64,000 nt of DNA from Tolypeutes matacus (lineage: Eukaryota > Chordata > Mammalia > Cingulata > Chlamyphoridae): the NCBI GenBank assembly GCA_026826555.1, contig JAKSZT010054568.1:10008085-10072084 (forward strand), given 5' to 3'. The translations under genes and the position numbers were made by a program. Position 1 is the stretch's first letter; each line of letters starts with the position of its first letter. Under the pieces are notes generated by a model. That model worked only from the letters and a program-made list of their open reading frames with translations. It was not told where the DNA came from and did no database searches. Shown here one piece after another: positions 35,214 to 48,569 of the stretch.

Positions 35214-38035
35214 GCACACTTCTTAAGTGCTGGTGCTGACATCGCCGTGGAAACACGAGCATCTGGCCACGCCTCCCCAGGTCACTGTACTGTCTCCTCC
35301 CAGGGGTCCCCGCCCGGGCATCCTGTTCCTGATCTGGCAGAGCAGCCTGGGGGTCTCCTGGGGCTGCTGGAGCCTAGGGGGGGCAGCGTGGCGGTGCCCT
35401 CGGTGCTGGCCCCAGAAATGACAGTGCTTGGATCAGCTGGGGAGCTGAGCAGGAGCCTGGAGCCAAGGCAGTGCCCCGAGGAGTGCCGGGGCAGCCTGGC
35501 GTGCTGCACTGCCCAAGGAGGTCAGGCACGCTGCAGAAGACGCGCCCCCCACCCCGGGCTGCCTCGCCGGGCTGACAGCGGCCGGGACTCCAGAGGCGGC
35601 CCTTGGCCCTCCTGTCACCACCCCCGTTTCTCTGCGGCGAATTCCCCCGTGTCCAGCACTGCCCGCGAGAGAGAACTTCACCAAGGACCTCCTGGACACC
35701 AGCCACTGGCAGGGAAGCACAGAGAGCAGCGTCCAGGAGGGCGGGTGGGGCCCGAGGCCTGGCCTGCAGCTCCGTGGGGAGGGAGGGCCGTCTGCCCAGG
35801 AGGAGGGCCGGGGCCTTGAGCACTGCGGCAGGAAGCCAGTGGGCGCTGCTGGCAGCCCTTTTCTGAGAGCAGCAGCCGGCTCTGAGCTGAGGGGGCTAGG
35901 GCCTGAAAGCATGGTGCGTGGTGTGGCTGCAGGTCTCGAACTGACTGAGCTCCTAAGAGACAAAGATGCCCTAGGTGGTGGCTGTGTCAGGTCACTGCGG
36001 ACGGGGCAGCGGAGGCAGCCGGCAGCCGGCCTCCTCCCCTGCTCTGAAGCCCGCTCCCACCACATTCCTGAGCACAACCACGAGGCCGTGGGCTTCTGCA
36101 CTGTAAGTCGTTCCAGTCACAAGGATACGCAGCCAGAGAAAATTCCGGATCCCCAAAGAATCCAGAGTGTGGGTCCAGTTACCTGCCACGTCTATCGGGC
36201 GGGATCTGCCCCAGGCTGCGGAGAGGCTGCTGCCAGCCGCGTGGACGGCCGCCTTTGGAACTGTGCCCACCTCTAGTGCAAGGGGAGGCCAGCTGGGCAA
36301 AGCACGGCCCAGGGTGCAGCCAGGTCTGCCCAGTGAAAACAGGGCACATCACTGCCCGTCCTGAAATGCCCATGTAGCAAGAGGGCCCCGATGATCTGCT
36401 GTCCAAACGAGGATGCTTGTGAGAGGGATGAACCAGGGGATGAGGCTGGCTGCGGTCACTCCAGAGCTCACCCCAGCGGCCCAGCGGCAGCCTCAGAACG
36501 TCTCCATCTCCTCCAACGTTCTCACCTCCGACCGCCACACGCAGCAGCCTCTGAAACACACTGCCCGCTCCCCTGACCTGACACCCGATTTATTCTCCAG
36601 GGCTCTCTGAAAATGTCAGCTTGTCACTTGGTCTGGAGAGACCCGCTGCCGCTTATTTAAGTGCCTCTCTTCCCTGACCCGGGCCCCGTTTCTGCCTAGC
36701 TCACCGGTGTCTCTATCCCCTGGCGGCAGGTTTTTAAGGAAGGTTCACTAATGACTGAGTGAGTGGAGGGTGACCCATTTGGGTTGGCACTTCAGCAGCC
36801 ACAGAGCATCGGGGAGCCATTGGTCTGTTCCTTAGACACGCAGCCCAGGGACTGCAGGTGGAGGCAGAAGTCCAGGGTGTCCAGCTGTCCTCATGCCCAC
36901 TCTCTTCCCAGCACCGCCGTGACAGCCGAGCACCACGTCTAAAATGGACTCAGAAAGGAGGTGAAGAGTCGTTGCGGCCAGGTCAAAGCGTGTCTGGCAC
37001 TTTTCCTGTCTCTTCGGTGACTTTATGGAGTTCAAACACACTTGAGGGTATCCTCCCCCACACCCAGCGCTGCTCTAACCGGCACAGGCTGAGGATGGAG
37101 TCGTCATTTGCTCATTCAGAGATGATGTCTTGAGTGTCCATGGCGCCCTGGCAAATAACTCAGCGGAATTCAGCCCCATCAACCCCATACCGCAAGCCAT
37201 GGACTAAACGGGAGCCCCTGTGCGATGTGGGCAGGTAGCAGTGATTGCAAAAGAGCAAAAGTTTTGCAGTCAACCAGAGCTCAAATCACGGCTTACCACC
37301 CGCTAGCTGCGGATGCTGGCTCACTAACCTCCGACACACATGGTCTTCATCAGCAAACATCCCCACCTATGCCTTCCATACCCACGAAACCCACCTGCCA
37401 TGGATATGTGTTGTTTGGTCACCCACAAACGCAGCTCTCCACACTTCCTTAGGGAACTGCCATCTTCCTTCCTCACCCGTCAGTTTCAGGGGGACTGCCC
37501 TCCCAGCTCTAGGGGTGGAGAGCGCACATGCCCAGGCCTTGGTCGATGGCTCCCCAAGTTCCCCGGCCACAGTGACTGGTCTCAAGCAGGCATCTGAGCC
37601 AAACTGTCCACACTGTCATAATGCGTCCTGGGTCTTGGGCAACAGCAGCTCTGCTCTTGCGAGCCTGGAATTGTCTGGGTCACTTGGAGCCAACACAGGA
37701 AAGCAGCAGAGCCACGAGGAGAGAAACCGAGTTCCATTGCCATCACGTGCACCGTGCATTAAGTCCTGTCTGAGCCACTCAAAGTCTGGGCTTCTCAGTG
37801 ACATGAGCAAGTACATTCCTTCTTTATTTACTCATTTGTTTGTTTTTGCTTAAGCCAGTTTAAGTTGAATTTTCTGTCACTTGTAATCTTAAAGTTCCTA
37901 ACTGATGCATATCAAAGTCTCTCATTTTCTCTCCATACCATTTTAGTGAAGAATTGCTCAGAAAGTTATTTCCAAGGATTTTTTTTATCATGGTGCACAC
38001 TGACATAAAGGGCTAGTTGACATGAACTTGCTTAA
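35214..38035. other. Intergenic DNA with a MIR remnant
   Basis: GC-rich to ~36600, then more balanced. A MIR-like stretch lies at ~37230-37370 (forward). Frames of up to 261 codons at 35034-35819 overlap antisense frames of similar size and carry no domain. Confidence 0.5.
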
Positions 38036-38039
38036 ATAA

Positions 38040-38220
38040 ATCAACATTCCAATCTTAAAAGACACACTCCTACTTACCTCTCGAGACTCACCACTGTCCC
38101 CTCTACCTAGAAACCTTCCTTGGACCCCCAGGCTGGGCGCTGGGTCCTCTGTGCTCCCTCGATCAGCACACTTGACTCTGTCTGCTTGCCTGTCTCCTGC
38201 ACTCGGCGGCAAGCTCTTGT
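38040..38220 (+). mobile_element. LINE-2 (L2) 3' fragment
   Basis: AACCTTCCTTGGACCCCCAG and the following CTGTCTCCTGCACTC.. stretch follow the L2 3' end pattern in forward orientation. Confidence 0.6.
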
Positions 38221-39860
38221 AGGAAAGGGGCTGGGAAGTTACTCGTTTGGGTATGCCTGGCCAAGGTTAGGTAATCCTGAGACAGCGCATCACCAAATTT
38301 TTATAGTAATCAACAGTGAAAGTAGTTATTTATTTTATTCTAATTGCAAAATGACATTTTTATCTACCTACCATTTTGAAAAATGCCTGTGTGTCAGATA
38401 TTCTGGGGGCATAATCAGAGGGGCTATAGATATAGGAAAGAGAGGCATTTTACAATTGATCAAGATACAAGTACCAGTTCATCATTCTCTCTGAGAAAAA
38501 AAAATTGTTCTACTCATTTTATTGTAGCATTGGAGGTTAGAATGAAAACTTACGTTTCCTCATTTTTAATTCAAGTCTCTTTATTCCCCATCTTCAGCTC
38601 TGGGCGACCAAGGCGTCCTCCTGCCCGGATCAAAAGGCCAAGAGGAGGGGCTCTGCCCTCCGAGACGAGTGAATGGCCAGCTTCTCCAGCACTGCCCCCA
38701 GCCCACATTCCCCACGGTCGGTGAGGCAGAAAATTCACAAGAATTTTGAATAGCTCTTCTATTCACTTTAGGGCCAGCTCCACATTTGGGGCTTCCAGAA
38801 GAGTCACCTTAATACTAAGAAAAGAAAAGAAGGGCTGCTGCATGGCAGCCAGGGCAAGCCACAGGAAGGTCGCCATGCGCCCGCTTCCTCTAACACACAT
38901 TCCACGGGAAACTCACGCACAGGTTCCTAAAGCAGGCGCTTAGTGACAGTGGGTCACTGGGCTCGGGAGCCCAAGAGACGCATCATACCTCAACCAGCTG
39001 TGAATCCTAGGGCAACTTCCACGGGCCTCCCCAACTCCTTCTGTAAAATGGACAAATGACCTGCCCCTGCCCCCAGGACAGCTGGCCGAGTCTCTCCAGC
39101 CTGAGCATGTGGCAGCATTTGGGTACATAATCTGCCTGGCACCACCCTCTCCTCCCAGCCTTTCAGGGCACGTCAGCACGAACTTGGGTTACGCCAACTC
39201 CCCAACATTTCTCTCCTCATAAAACGTGAGAAAGCTAGGCTCCACATGGAAACAGGCCTGGCTCAGCTGGGTGCTAATCCGCAGTCTGGGACAGCAGTCT
39301 GCATCTTGGGTTCTCTAGGGTCAGCTGCTTCCTTTGAGCCGGGCCAGCCCTCAGCACGAATGGTAGCCAGCTTCCGGGGCTCAGGATGGGAGAGGAGGAG
39401 ACCAGCAGGACCCCCTACCCAGGAGCCAGGTCAAGGTGACGGAGCATCTCACTTCAGTCAGAAACCCATCTCCCCTGGCTCTAGGGTACTGAACTCAGTC
39501 TCGGTGCTTGAGTTACAGCATGGTTCATTTCTGGGCCAAATCCCTGAAGCTGTAGGGCTTATTTTTAAGGACAAGCAATTTGTTTTTTAGCTTTTCTCAT
39601 CAGAAATAGTGCATTCAGCTCAATCTGCATTGGCAGCATAATTTATCATCTCCCACAGATGGCTGACTAAGAGCGGGGAGGTTTACTTTTTATTCTAGTT
39701 CAGCAAACACTTCCTGAGTCCCTACCCTGTCTCTGAGATGCTCAGGCTAGGTGGGGAGGCAGAGCTGAGCTGTGACGTCAGGCAGCCCTAGTTTGGAATC
39801 CTGGCTCTGCCTCTTACTAGTGGAGTCACTTGGGGAAAATTACCCACCTCTCTTCTAGCT
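38221..39860. other. Intergenic DNA with a MIR remnant
   Basis: A forward MIR remnant lies at ~39765-39855 (GGAATCCTGGCTCTGCCTCT). No gene recognised. Confidence 0.5.
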
Positions 39861-39861
39861 A

Positions 39862-40510
39862 AACATTTGTCAATTTTATTGATTTTTTTTTTAAACCAAC
39901 TTTTGGTTTTGTTGATTTTTCTCTATTGTTTTTCTATTCTCTTTTCATTAATTTCTGCTCTACTCTTTCCTTCCTTCTGCTTGCTTTGGGTTTAGTTTGC
40001 TCTTTTTTTATCCAGTGTCTCAGGTGGAAGGTTAGGTTATTGAGATCTCTCTTCCTTTTTAATATAGACATTTACTGCTATAAATTTCCCTCTAAGCACT
40101 GTTTTACCCATATCTCATAAGTTTTGGCCCTGGTGATTTCTTCTTTGACCCACTGGTTATTTAGGAGCGTGAAGTTTTTTCACTTATTTGTGACTTTCCC
40201 AAAGTTCTGTTATTGAAGGCAAATTTGATTCCACTGTGCTCAGAGAACACACGCATCCTTTTCATCCTTTTTAAATGCACTGAGACTCGTTTTATGGTCC
40301 AGCAGATGGTCTCCCCTGGAGGACATCCCAGGCGCACTTGCGAGGCGCTGCTCCGTGGAAGTCTGTGAGGTCTGGCTGGCTCAGAGTGTTGTTCAAGTCT
40401 ATTTTGTTATTGATCTTCCATGTGGCTGTTTTATCCATTGCTGATGGGCACTGATGTCTCCAACTATTATTGTTGAATTGTGCCCTCACTCCTTTGACTC
40501 TCTGCCCTAC
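39862..40510 (-). mobile_element. LINE-1 ORF2 fragment, antisense
   Basis: Reverse ORF2 phrases in order: CAACTTTTGGTTTTGTTGAT, ATAAATTTCCCTCTAAGCAC, TTCTTTGACCCACTGGTTAT and CTCCAACTATTATTGTTGAA. Degenerate, with no intact frame. Confidence 0.9.
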
Positions 40511-43130
40511 AGAGGAGAAAAGACTGTGAAGCACTGCAGCAGAGCCTGCCGGGCAGCGTCTCAGAATGAGCTGGCAGACACAAGGCAGTGCGGTGAGGAG
40601 AGTTCCCCTCCAGACCGGCTGTTCTGGGTTAAGCCACCAGAGCTCCAGACTAGAAAGCATAGACGCTACTCAAAGAGAACGATGGGGCCTCATTTTTAGG
40701 GGACGCAGAGCTCCTGTCCAAAAGGTAAAAACCAACTGCCTAATCCAAACTTCTCGTCCTACTTTTGCTAGCTGATGGTTAAAATTCCTTCATAGTAATT
40801 TTTTGTGTTAATCTGTCCATCCTTCCATCCTTCCAACTCAGCATATATTTCCTAAATCACCTTCTCGGGGCCAGTTCCTCCACTGGTCCTGAGTGGAGGG
40901 TCCTGAGGGCAAGGAAACCAGACCTTCCCTAGCGAGCAAGAGACTCCAGACACATAAGCAGATAAAAAATATATAAGGAGAGACATGCTACAAACTACAG
41001 GAACAAAACATTTGGAGAACACCGAAGAGGGATGTGACCTGTCTAGTGGAGGACAGAGGAGGTCAAGGAAGCTTCCCAACAAATGTTAACAAAGCTGAAA
41101 AGAAGTCGTCAACAGAGTCTTGAGTTTCATAACCCTCACTGCCCCTGCCAATCCTCTCAGGTAGGAAGGGGCCCATGGGAGGAAAACCAGGAAAACAAGA
41201 GGATGTTACACAAAGTGAGTCATCTAGCCTTAAATAACCAAGGACTGCAAAGGCACTAAGTTCTTGACGTGGAATTTTGCCAACTCCAATGCTGCAAAAA
41301 TAACTATGATGAATTCACATATTTTTGTGCAAGTGTTGGTCCACTAGAACACTGAAATTTCAGCCATGGGAAATTGGAGCTTTGGGCCCAGATGCTCATG
41401 ATACTTAGATTTTGGTCAAGGTTTTCTTGAAGAAGCTAAAAACTGTATTTTCCCACTGAAAATAGCATTAGTTGAAACCATGGAATAACAATTCCTATCC
41501 AGCGTTAAAAGTCACTAAGACACTTTCTGTTTTGGGTCTTAGCCTCCACAGAATTTTTGTTGCTATCAGGTAAGTTGGTAGACGCTCTCCAGAGCATGAA
41601 AAATAAGCCAGTCAATAATCTGTTATATGCCCACTATGTACACTATACGGAGAGAAAAGGAAGTGTAGCCCAGCAACCCTTCACCGGTAGAGCCATTGAC
41701 CCACCTAGAAACATGGGGGGCGGGGATGAGTATGAAATAGTTTTTAAAAAATAAAGGGCTACGTTATAAAATGCAAGGGTGAGACAAAGTGTCATGTGCT
41801 GGAAGGCTTCCTATAAAAGTCTGGCTTCTGGCTGCTCCTCTGTCTCCACGGAGGAGGCACAGTGCCACGGGTGCCTGGGGCAGGTGGGAGCCGGCAGCAG
41901 AGCCAGGGGGAGGCCCTCCAGCAGCAGGAGCCAGCAGGCTGTGTGGAAAAGGGGTCCAGTTTAAATCTGGCTCCACCGCACCAATAGCCTCTGGGGCCTG
42001 TGTAACAACAGCCTGAAGGCAGCCTGTCTTCTGGAGTTGGGGGAATAACCAAGTGAGGATGAGCAAGCTCTGAGGACAGTCCTGGCACACAGTGCGGAGG
42101 GGACGAGGGTCACCGCTTGTTGTTACACATGGAGCGGAGGAGACGAGGCTCCCTACAAACTGATGAGACGAGGGCCGTGCCAGATGTTGGAGGACTTTAA
42201 GTGTCCAAGTCAGTCTGGATGTCATTAAGGCGAGAAGGGCCCATTGCAGATTCTTGGATGGGGGTCCACATGAATTAATTATAGATCAAAAATGGTGGGA
42301 GCCAAATGAGCTCCTGCCATAGCTTTAAACTGAAGAGTGACTCAGTGTCCTCCCACTCCCACCCCCAAGATGGTATTCTTTGGAGAAAAGTAGAAAACAA
42401 AGGAGAGATCATACCTGGTCAAGTTTCCAGATCTCTCTCAATTTATAGCCCCATGCATTCACTTGGCCAACAGGGAGCTCCTGGAGGAACGCCCCGGGGG
42501 CTCTCCAACCGTCTTGGCTCTCCAGCAGCCACCTCTGACGTGACCAGGCTGGTGGAAGCGCCACGTCCTGCCCTCACCCCACAGGGACCGCTCCGTAGAC
42601 CTGCAGCCTGCTCTCTAAGGGCTGCCCTATTCCCTGACCAGCTGCCAGTGGAAGACTAGGGTGCACCAGGGATCTGCTAACGGCACTCCACTCTCTTCAC
42701 TCAGATCTGGGCTTCTGGAGACAGGAAGAATCAAGGGAAATGACTGAGAAAAAGCATTCTCAGTTCTGGAAATGTTAACGAGAATGGAAATTATAACAAG
42801 GGCAAATTTTACCATGTGTGGAAGTTCTATGTACAGAGAACTCCCCACGCGGGGCCCACGAGAAGGCCAGTGTGGCTGTCCTCTACTGCTCTGGGACAGC
42901 AGAAACCACTGGACAACAAGCCATGGGGCCAACTCAAAAAAATCCCAACGCACATTTCTTGGACCTCAAGATCCAGGGGGAGAAAAGGCAGCACAGCCTC
43001 TGGCAGACGTAATGGGAAATAATTCCTTTGAATCGGTGATCTGCTTAAAAGAAAAAAAGGAAGCCAGGTAATCCTTAACTGACCCCAAGTGGTAACATTA
43101 CACAGCTCAAGGTCCGTAGGGATCCCAGCG
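40511..43130. other. Intergenic DNA, nothing assigned
   Basis: Balanced composition. No gene and no confidently named repeat. Confidence 0.45.
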
Positions 43131-43138
43131 CGACGCTA

Positions 43139-43152
43139 GCGCCACCTGGTGC
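43139..43152 (-). promoter_or_regulatory. CTCF-like binding motif
   Basis: The minus strand reads GCACCAGGTGGCGC, 13 of 14 matches to the CTCF core CCASYAGRKGGCRS. It lies ~6 kb downstream of the DDX1 3' end. Occupancy cannot be judged from sequence alone. Confidence 0.55.
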
Positions 43153-43494
43153 GCTCAGCTGGGAAGTTACAAACCACAGGGGCTTGCGCGGGTAGGCACG
43201 ACATTTGTGTCCTTTTGCAGGAAGAAATTCTCTTGGTTCTGAGATATAAGCCAAATACAGTGGGAAAATAAATAAGAATTTATAGACGGAAGCATAAGAA
43301 GAAGTTTGTTGTTATAACCGATAGAGCTAACACCAGCATTTCAAGCTATCAGCATTTAACAATATGTGTATAATCCAATGACTCCAAACTGCTAGCCTCG
43401 GAGAGCCAAGTAAGATGCAACCTTCCATCCTGGGTGACTGCAGATTCGTCGATCCCTCCCACACAGGTCTAAGGATTCTCGAGAGTGCCACCAA

Positions 43495-43690
43495 GCCTAG
43501 CTGTCACCTCTGAGCTCGTTTAGACCCCTGCTCCAGGCAGCTTTCCTGTCCCCTCCTGCCATTATGTAATGCTTTCCCACAGATGGGGTATTAACCAGCT
43601 CCCACACCCTCCCACTCCCCTTTGTCAAAGCATCATTCAACACCTCAGCCTTCCTAACACACCTCGGTGCTGAATGAGGTAGCAACTAAA
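43495..43690 (+). mobile_element. L2-like LINE fragment
   Basis: CTGTCACCTCTGAGCTCGTT and CCATTATGTAATGCTTTCCC resemble a diverged L2 3' region. Tentative. Confidence 0.35.
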
Positions 43691-44281
43691 ATTCATCATC
43701 AGACTGCTCCAACACTCAGCTGCCCCATCCCTGCTGGCCAGCTCTTTCCAATTCCTATTCCAATCAGGATTTTAAGTCCCAGATACCCTTCCCTGAGACC
43801 GTGATCCACCACAACGGAGAAGTCTGTAACATCCAATTATCACCCTGCAGGCACAGCCTCTGGTTGCCTCTTCAAAGTCCTGCTTTGGCGGTAGCAAATA
43901 TGGAGCATTTGATTGGGATTTGAAGCAAGCAACTAATGGCCAGCCAGAGCCTTTTCTGGTGTAGAGGGCGATGTAAAATATTGGGTTGGCCCCGTGACTT
44001 CAGAGGCCTACACAATGGCTGTCAAAAGCCATGGTACACTGATTGTCCCTTTGGATAGATTTATGCTTTATTAATATGTATCAATAACACTCATTTGCTA
44101 GAAAATAAAAAATAAAAAATCAATGGCAATGTTTTGAATAAAAATAAGGTGACAAGATCTAAAACAAAAAGAAAAAATAGAAAGGCCAAACGGTTAAAAA
44201 AACTGAAGCATCCTTGAAAGACTTGTCTAAATCCCCCAAAGTGACCATTTTTAAGGGAACTAAACTCAGGGAGCTAAAACA
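43691..44281. other. Intergenic DNA ending in a LINE-1 3'UTR scrap
   Basis: 44040-44130 carries TTTATGCTTTATTAATATGT and A-rich text like the L1 3' ends at 9263 and 56740. The rest is unassigned. Confidence 0.5.
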
Positions 44282-44615
44282 TTTATTTTAAAAATAATCG
44301 TATTGGTTTGTACATCTACATATCCGTCCCCGAGAATGAAACCCAGCAAGGGTTCCCACTTCAGCTGAACCACGTCTCACCCCGGACGAGCGAGAGGCTG
44401 GCTGCGGTCGGGCAGCGGCGGCGGCGGCGGCATAAGCCCGAATGTGCAGAGGTGAAGCTCAGGTGCTGGTGTCTTCTCTCAGAGCTCCTCGGTGAGCTCA
44501 ATGTGCACAGGGTTGAGGACCAGGTGGACTCTCTGGAACAAAGGCAGTGGGCCCGCCTGGAAGGGCCCGAGGGCAGCGAGCACCCATCGACTGTCCTTCT
44601 GAACCACGCGGCCTT
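44282..44615 (-). other. Exon-like segment: ~45-codon frame, stop, ~200-bp UTR and AATAAA
   Basis: On the minus strand a frame opens after a TAG near 44620, passes a possible AG acceptor, reads ..PLFQRVHLVLNPVHIEL to TEEL, and stops with TGA at 44479-44481. About 195 bp later an AATAAA lies at 44282-44287, giving the anatomy of a terminal exon. It contains a (CCG)5 run at ~44415-44431. The acceptor has a poor pyrimidine tract and I do not recognise the protein. It could be a real terminal exon, a fragment of an old retrocopy (no A-tail is seen) or chance. Confidence 0.3.
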
Positions 44616-44619
44616 CTGA

Positions 44620-47600
44620 CAACTATTCCTTTTCCCTCAAAAAAGGTCATTTGAAAAAAATCCCTGGGAGTATTTTAGAAATCGTCATCACCTATAAGGA
44701 AATGATAAAAGTACTGTAAGAGAACCCAGCCAGATCTTCTCATTTTATACTTATTTACTTCACATTTTTCTTGTTTTACATATCCCATAGTTCCTTTTTA
44801 AGTCAGGTGAACAAGGTGAAAAATGTGATTAAATGATTTTGCCCATATCAAATTGGCTGGGAACCAACATTTTCTTAAAAACCTAGGCAGTTCTCAGTCA
44901 CTGCCAACACACTTCTATCTTTAAAAAAAAAAAAACAAAGAAAAAAAAGATGAAAACTCAAAGAAACCGCAACCTCATCTAAAGCAAGTCTGCGTGTACT
45001 CTGACGTGACGGTGGTGGGTGCAGGGAAGGCTGGAGGGCTGGGGTGAGGAGGCATGTGCTGCAGGCTGCAGTGGAGACGAGGCGCCCTCTGCTCCCCAGC
45101 AGTAACACACGAGAAGAGCAGACAGACAAACACCAACTTCCAGGGCACCGGATTCCGGTTCCGCTTGTAAACTGTATCATATAGAAGTCTTCCTCTATTG
45201 CTAGAGTGAGTGAATGTTAATCGTGTAACCCTTTCAGAAAGCAAGCTGGTGACGAAGACCCTTAACCAGTAAATAATTGAGAAAACAATCCAAAAGAGAG
45301 ATTAAAGATGTTCAGTGCCGCATTAGGTGTAAGGCAGGAAAAAAGGTCAATGGTCTATGTGGTAGGCAGGAGAACCTTCCAACTGCTGGACATGCTGCTG
45401 AACGCTTAGCATACTGCAGAATGACGTGCCTTGTTTCCAGCATCTTTATAAATAAAGAAACTTGCCTTCTGTCATCCTGCAAGTATGGGCTAAAGCTGGA
45501 ACCTGCATCCAGGCCTAAGCATTTGGAAGTTCACGTCCTTTCAACCACCCTCAAACTCACAAGCAGTGAGAACGCAACGGTTACCTAACCTCAGAAAACG
45601 CCATGGACTCCGCAGCCATTCATGTGTTTATGCAAGAAAAATGCTTAAATGAAAAGACAAAATTGTATAGATAGTAGGATCTAAACTACATACCCAAAAA
45701 CTTACAGAAAAAAAGAAATCAACCACAATGTTAGCAGTGGCTTTCTCTGGGAGTGGGACTGTAAATAAAAAGTAGAGGGACACATTACTCTAAATCCAAA
45801 GTTCCCAAATTTTTCTTCATAATAGGAAAAGGTATATTATGAATGAAATACAGAGGTATTAGCAATTTTCTAACCAGGGCCACTAGTTACTCCGTTAGAA
45901 TCACGCTCTGTTCAGGTGAACCCCCCCAGGTTCTCCAGGGCACCTGCCCAGTAAGGGATCTGAGTTACCTTCCACATTAGCATACAGTGAATACATAAAC
46001 CTGAGTTAGAGCCACTCACTTAAGTTTATTAAAATTTGAAACAACAACAAAAATCCCCAAACACAAAACTACTGCAGTCACCATGAAAGTGTAATTCAAG
46101 CACTCAAAGCTTGAAGTCACTTCGAAGAGAATGACGGGGAAAAGACCAGAAAGGTCATGTGCCGTGACTCACAAAGATCTCAGGTGGCGGCTCTCCAGTG
46201 TCGATGCCGGGGCAAGCCATGCCATTTCTACCGAGCGAGGGCAGACTGAGGGGACACAGACATGAGCTCTGTGAGGGCCCCTAAAAACTCTTACCCTACA
46301 GTGGGCAAAGCTAAAGCTGTCAGTCAGAAGTATGGCCCTTTGACATTCAGCATCTCCTTGACTCTCAAGTTCCTCCAGTGCTCCGTCCTGGCTGGGCTGG
46401 TGGCTAAGCTTCTGGAACAGAGCCCCAGACACACAGGAGCACGGAGACGCTCAGCGTCCTCGAACAGCGAGCGCAGGGGGTGGGCGCCCCCGCAAAGGGC
46501 CTCTGGGTTCCTTCTGTCTAGTTCCTCCGCCACTCCCCAGGTCTTGTGCTCTTCTAACAATGGCATATCCCAGGCCTAGCCTGAGAAGAGGAAAGGGCAG
46601 GCAGGACATGACCCAGAGTGGACACAACTTCTACTCATAGCCACTGGCCAGACCCGAGGTGGGGAACCTAGCACCAGCTCAAACTCAGGAAATTCAGTTA
46701 CTAGAAGGAAGAGGGCAATCAGCATCCCTCAAGGCTCAGTGACTTTAACAAATTTTCACATCCGTAATCTTCACAGAGTCCAAAAGGAACCTGTGTCTGG
46801 AAGCAGGGATGAAGAGCTAATGGAAGGACTGGCGGTGATGTGGACAGAAAGGAAGAGCAAGTCAAGTCTCCAAGCATTCCTCTGCTGATTTGGTGGCATG
46901 AGATTGCTCCTTCTGAAAACTCTGTTCCCTGGATAATTCCCGTTGGACAATAAATTAAAGAAGAAAAACTGAACAATCCCCTCTGTAGTCACCCATCTTT
47001 ATGCAGCACTCCTCTCTGAACTACCCATTTGGACCTGAGAATCATACTCCAAAAGTAGAAAAGGCTAAAACTAGGAAACCCAAGTAGTTCTCTTTCCAGA
47101 TCTACCAAGGAAGCCATGTGAGCTTGCACTCCTCTAAATTTGGCTTTTGTGCCTATTGAAACAAGGACATGAACATGATCACGAAGATCCTTTCCAGCTC
47201 AAATATTCAAATGGTCTGAATCTACCTCTTTTCTCTGCTTTTATATCAATTGAAAATTCATTTATTTCTAAAGCATCGATTAACCCTGCAAAGAGCTGTC
47301 ATCATATACCTGAGATTTGTTATAGTGGCTCTAGAAGATCCCTGAAGAAAGAGGTCTAGAGAAAAGTGAAAGAATGGCATCCTCATATCATTCCACATAA
47401 ACTATGAACTCAACATACTAGGCAAAGGCTTTCCCATTAGAGCTTTTATCTGTTTATTTCATTCAAGATCTTGTTTGAACATGTGCTTATTCACACACAC
47501 ACACACACTTCCATGAACCCAGGCCTGTATGTGTCCCTTGGCACCTCAAAACCTCAAAAGGCATGGAGGGGATCGCTGTCTGTCTTAGCAGTGGCAAGTT

Positions 47601-48363
47601 GTGTGCATGTGTGTGTGAGAGAGTTTGTAGGTGGATTCTTTGTTGATTTCTGGTTCAGAGCTCTCTCCAACTAGAGGGAAGTGGCTAGAAGAACCATTCA
47701 AGGGCAGGAAGGAATCCAGCCAAGAAAGCCAGGTCCCTTGGCCTCTGGATGCAGGTAAGCCAAGGCTAGTGTGGGGTGCTCCTGAAGCTGTCAGGGCTGT
47801 GACCAGCACACTTATCACCCCTCCCTCTGGTGAGTGTTTTAGGGGCACAGAAGAGGGCCCTGGCTCTCAGAACCCCTGGCTGTTGGCTATCCAGCCCCTA
47901 CACTTTCAGGTCTTTACCATTTTCCTCCAGGCCAGAAAGTACTGTTTGAGGAGGGAGAGGAAAGGGTGGCAATATCTTTGCTCTGGAATTGGATATCACT
48001 CTGTTGAATGTCACATCACTTCCTCCCTGTGCTACTTGGCCCAGCTGCTTGGAGGACTCATGACTAAGAATAGAGGCAAGAGGAACAGAAGTTTGTTCTA
48101 AGTGGGAAAGGATCCCAAGCAGTCCAGTGAGGACTTTCCCTACCTCCCCCAACTCCCATACCGGCCCTTGTAAATAAGTGGCGTGGTCTTTGTTGGCGGG
48201 GGGTGGGGGGAATTGTTTGAAGAAAACATTTCAGTGTTTTTTGAAAACCACCATTCGAGAAACTGTAATAGCCTGTGCTGTTAAGGAAACTTTCTTGCAA
48301 GAAAATATTTTTTCCCATAGAAACATTACAAAATAAGAGTCAAAAGGCACAAAAGAACAACCC
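44620..48363. other. Intergenic DNA with old LINE remnants
   Basis: 45590-45840 resembles an old L1 3' end (CCACAATGTTAGCAGTGGC, TCTCTGGGAGTGGGAC). A (CA)8 run lies near 47492-47508. GC-rich frames at 46169-46579 are open on both strands. No gene recognised. Confidence 0.45.
45082..45095 (-). promoter_or_regulatory. CTCF-like binding motif
   Basis: The minus strand reads GGAGCAGAGGGCGC, 12 of 14 matches to CCASYAGRKGGCRS with the invariant AGAGGGCGC part intact. It has the same orientation as the motif at 43139-43152. Confidence 0.5.
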
Positions 48364-48378
48364 AATTGTATATATTTA

Positions 48379-48569
48379 TTTATTTTTTTTTTTTTTTAAG
48401 ATTTTATTTATTTATTCATTTCTCCCCCCCCTTGCTGCTTGCGCTCGCCAGGTCAGCCAACCACACCGTGCGGGCGGGCCTGCCCCCACCAGGAGGCCCC
48501 GGGAACCGAACCCGGGGCCTCCCATATGGTAAACGGGAGCCCCACTGATTGAGCCACAGCCGCTTCCCC
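48379..48569 (-). mobile_element. DAS-type tRNA-Ala-derived SINE, long type
   Basis: Near-identical to the copy at 469-653. Target-site duplication AATTGTATATATTTA at 48364-48378 and 48570-48584, perfect over 15 bp, which indicates a young insertion. Confidence 0.93.

Noticed and set aside
39862..40510. Possible reverse-transcriptase coding region
   Set aside because: It is a degenerate antisense L1 ORF2 fragment with no intact frame.
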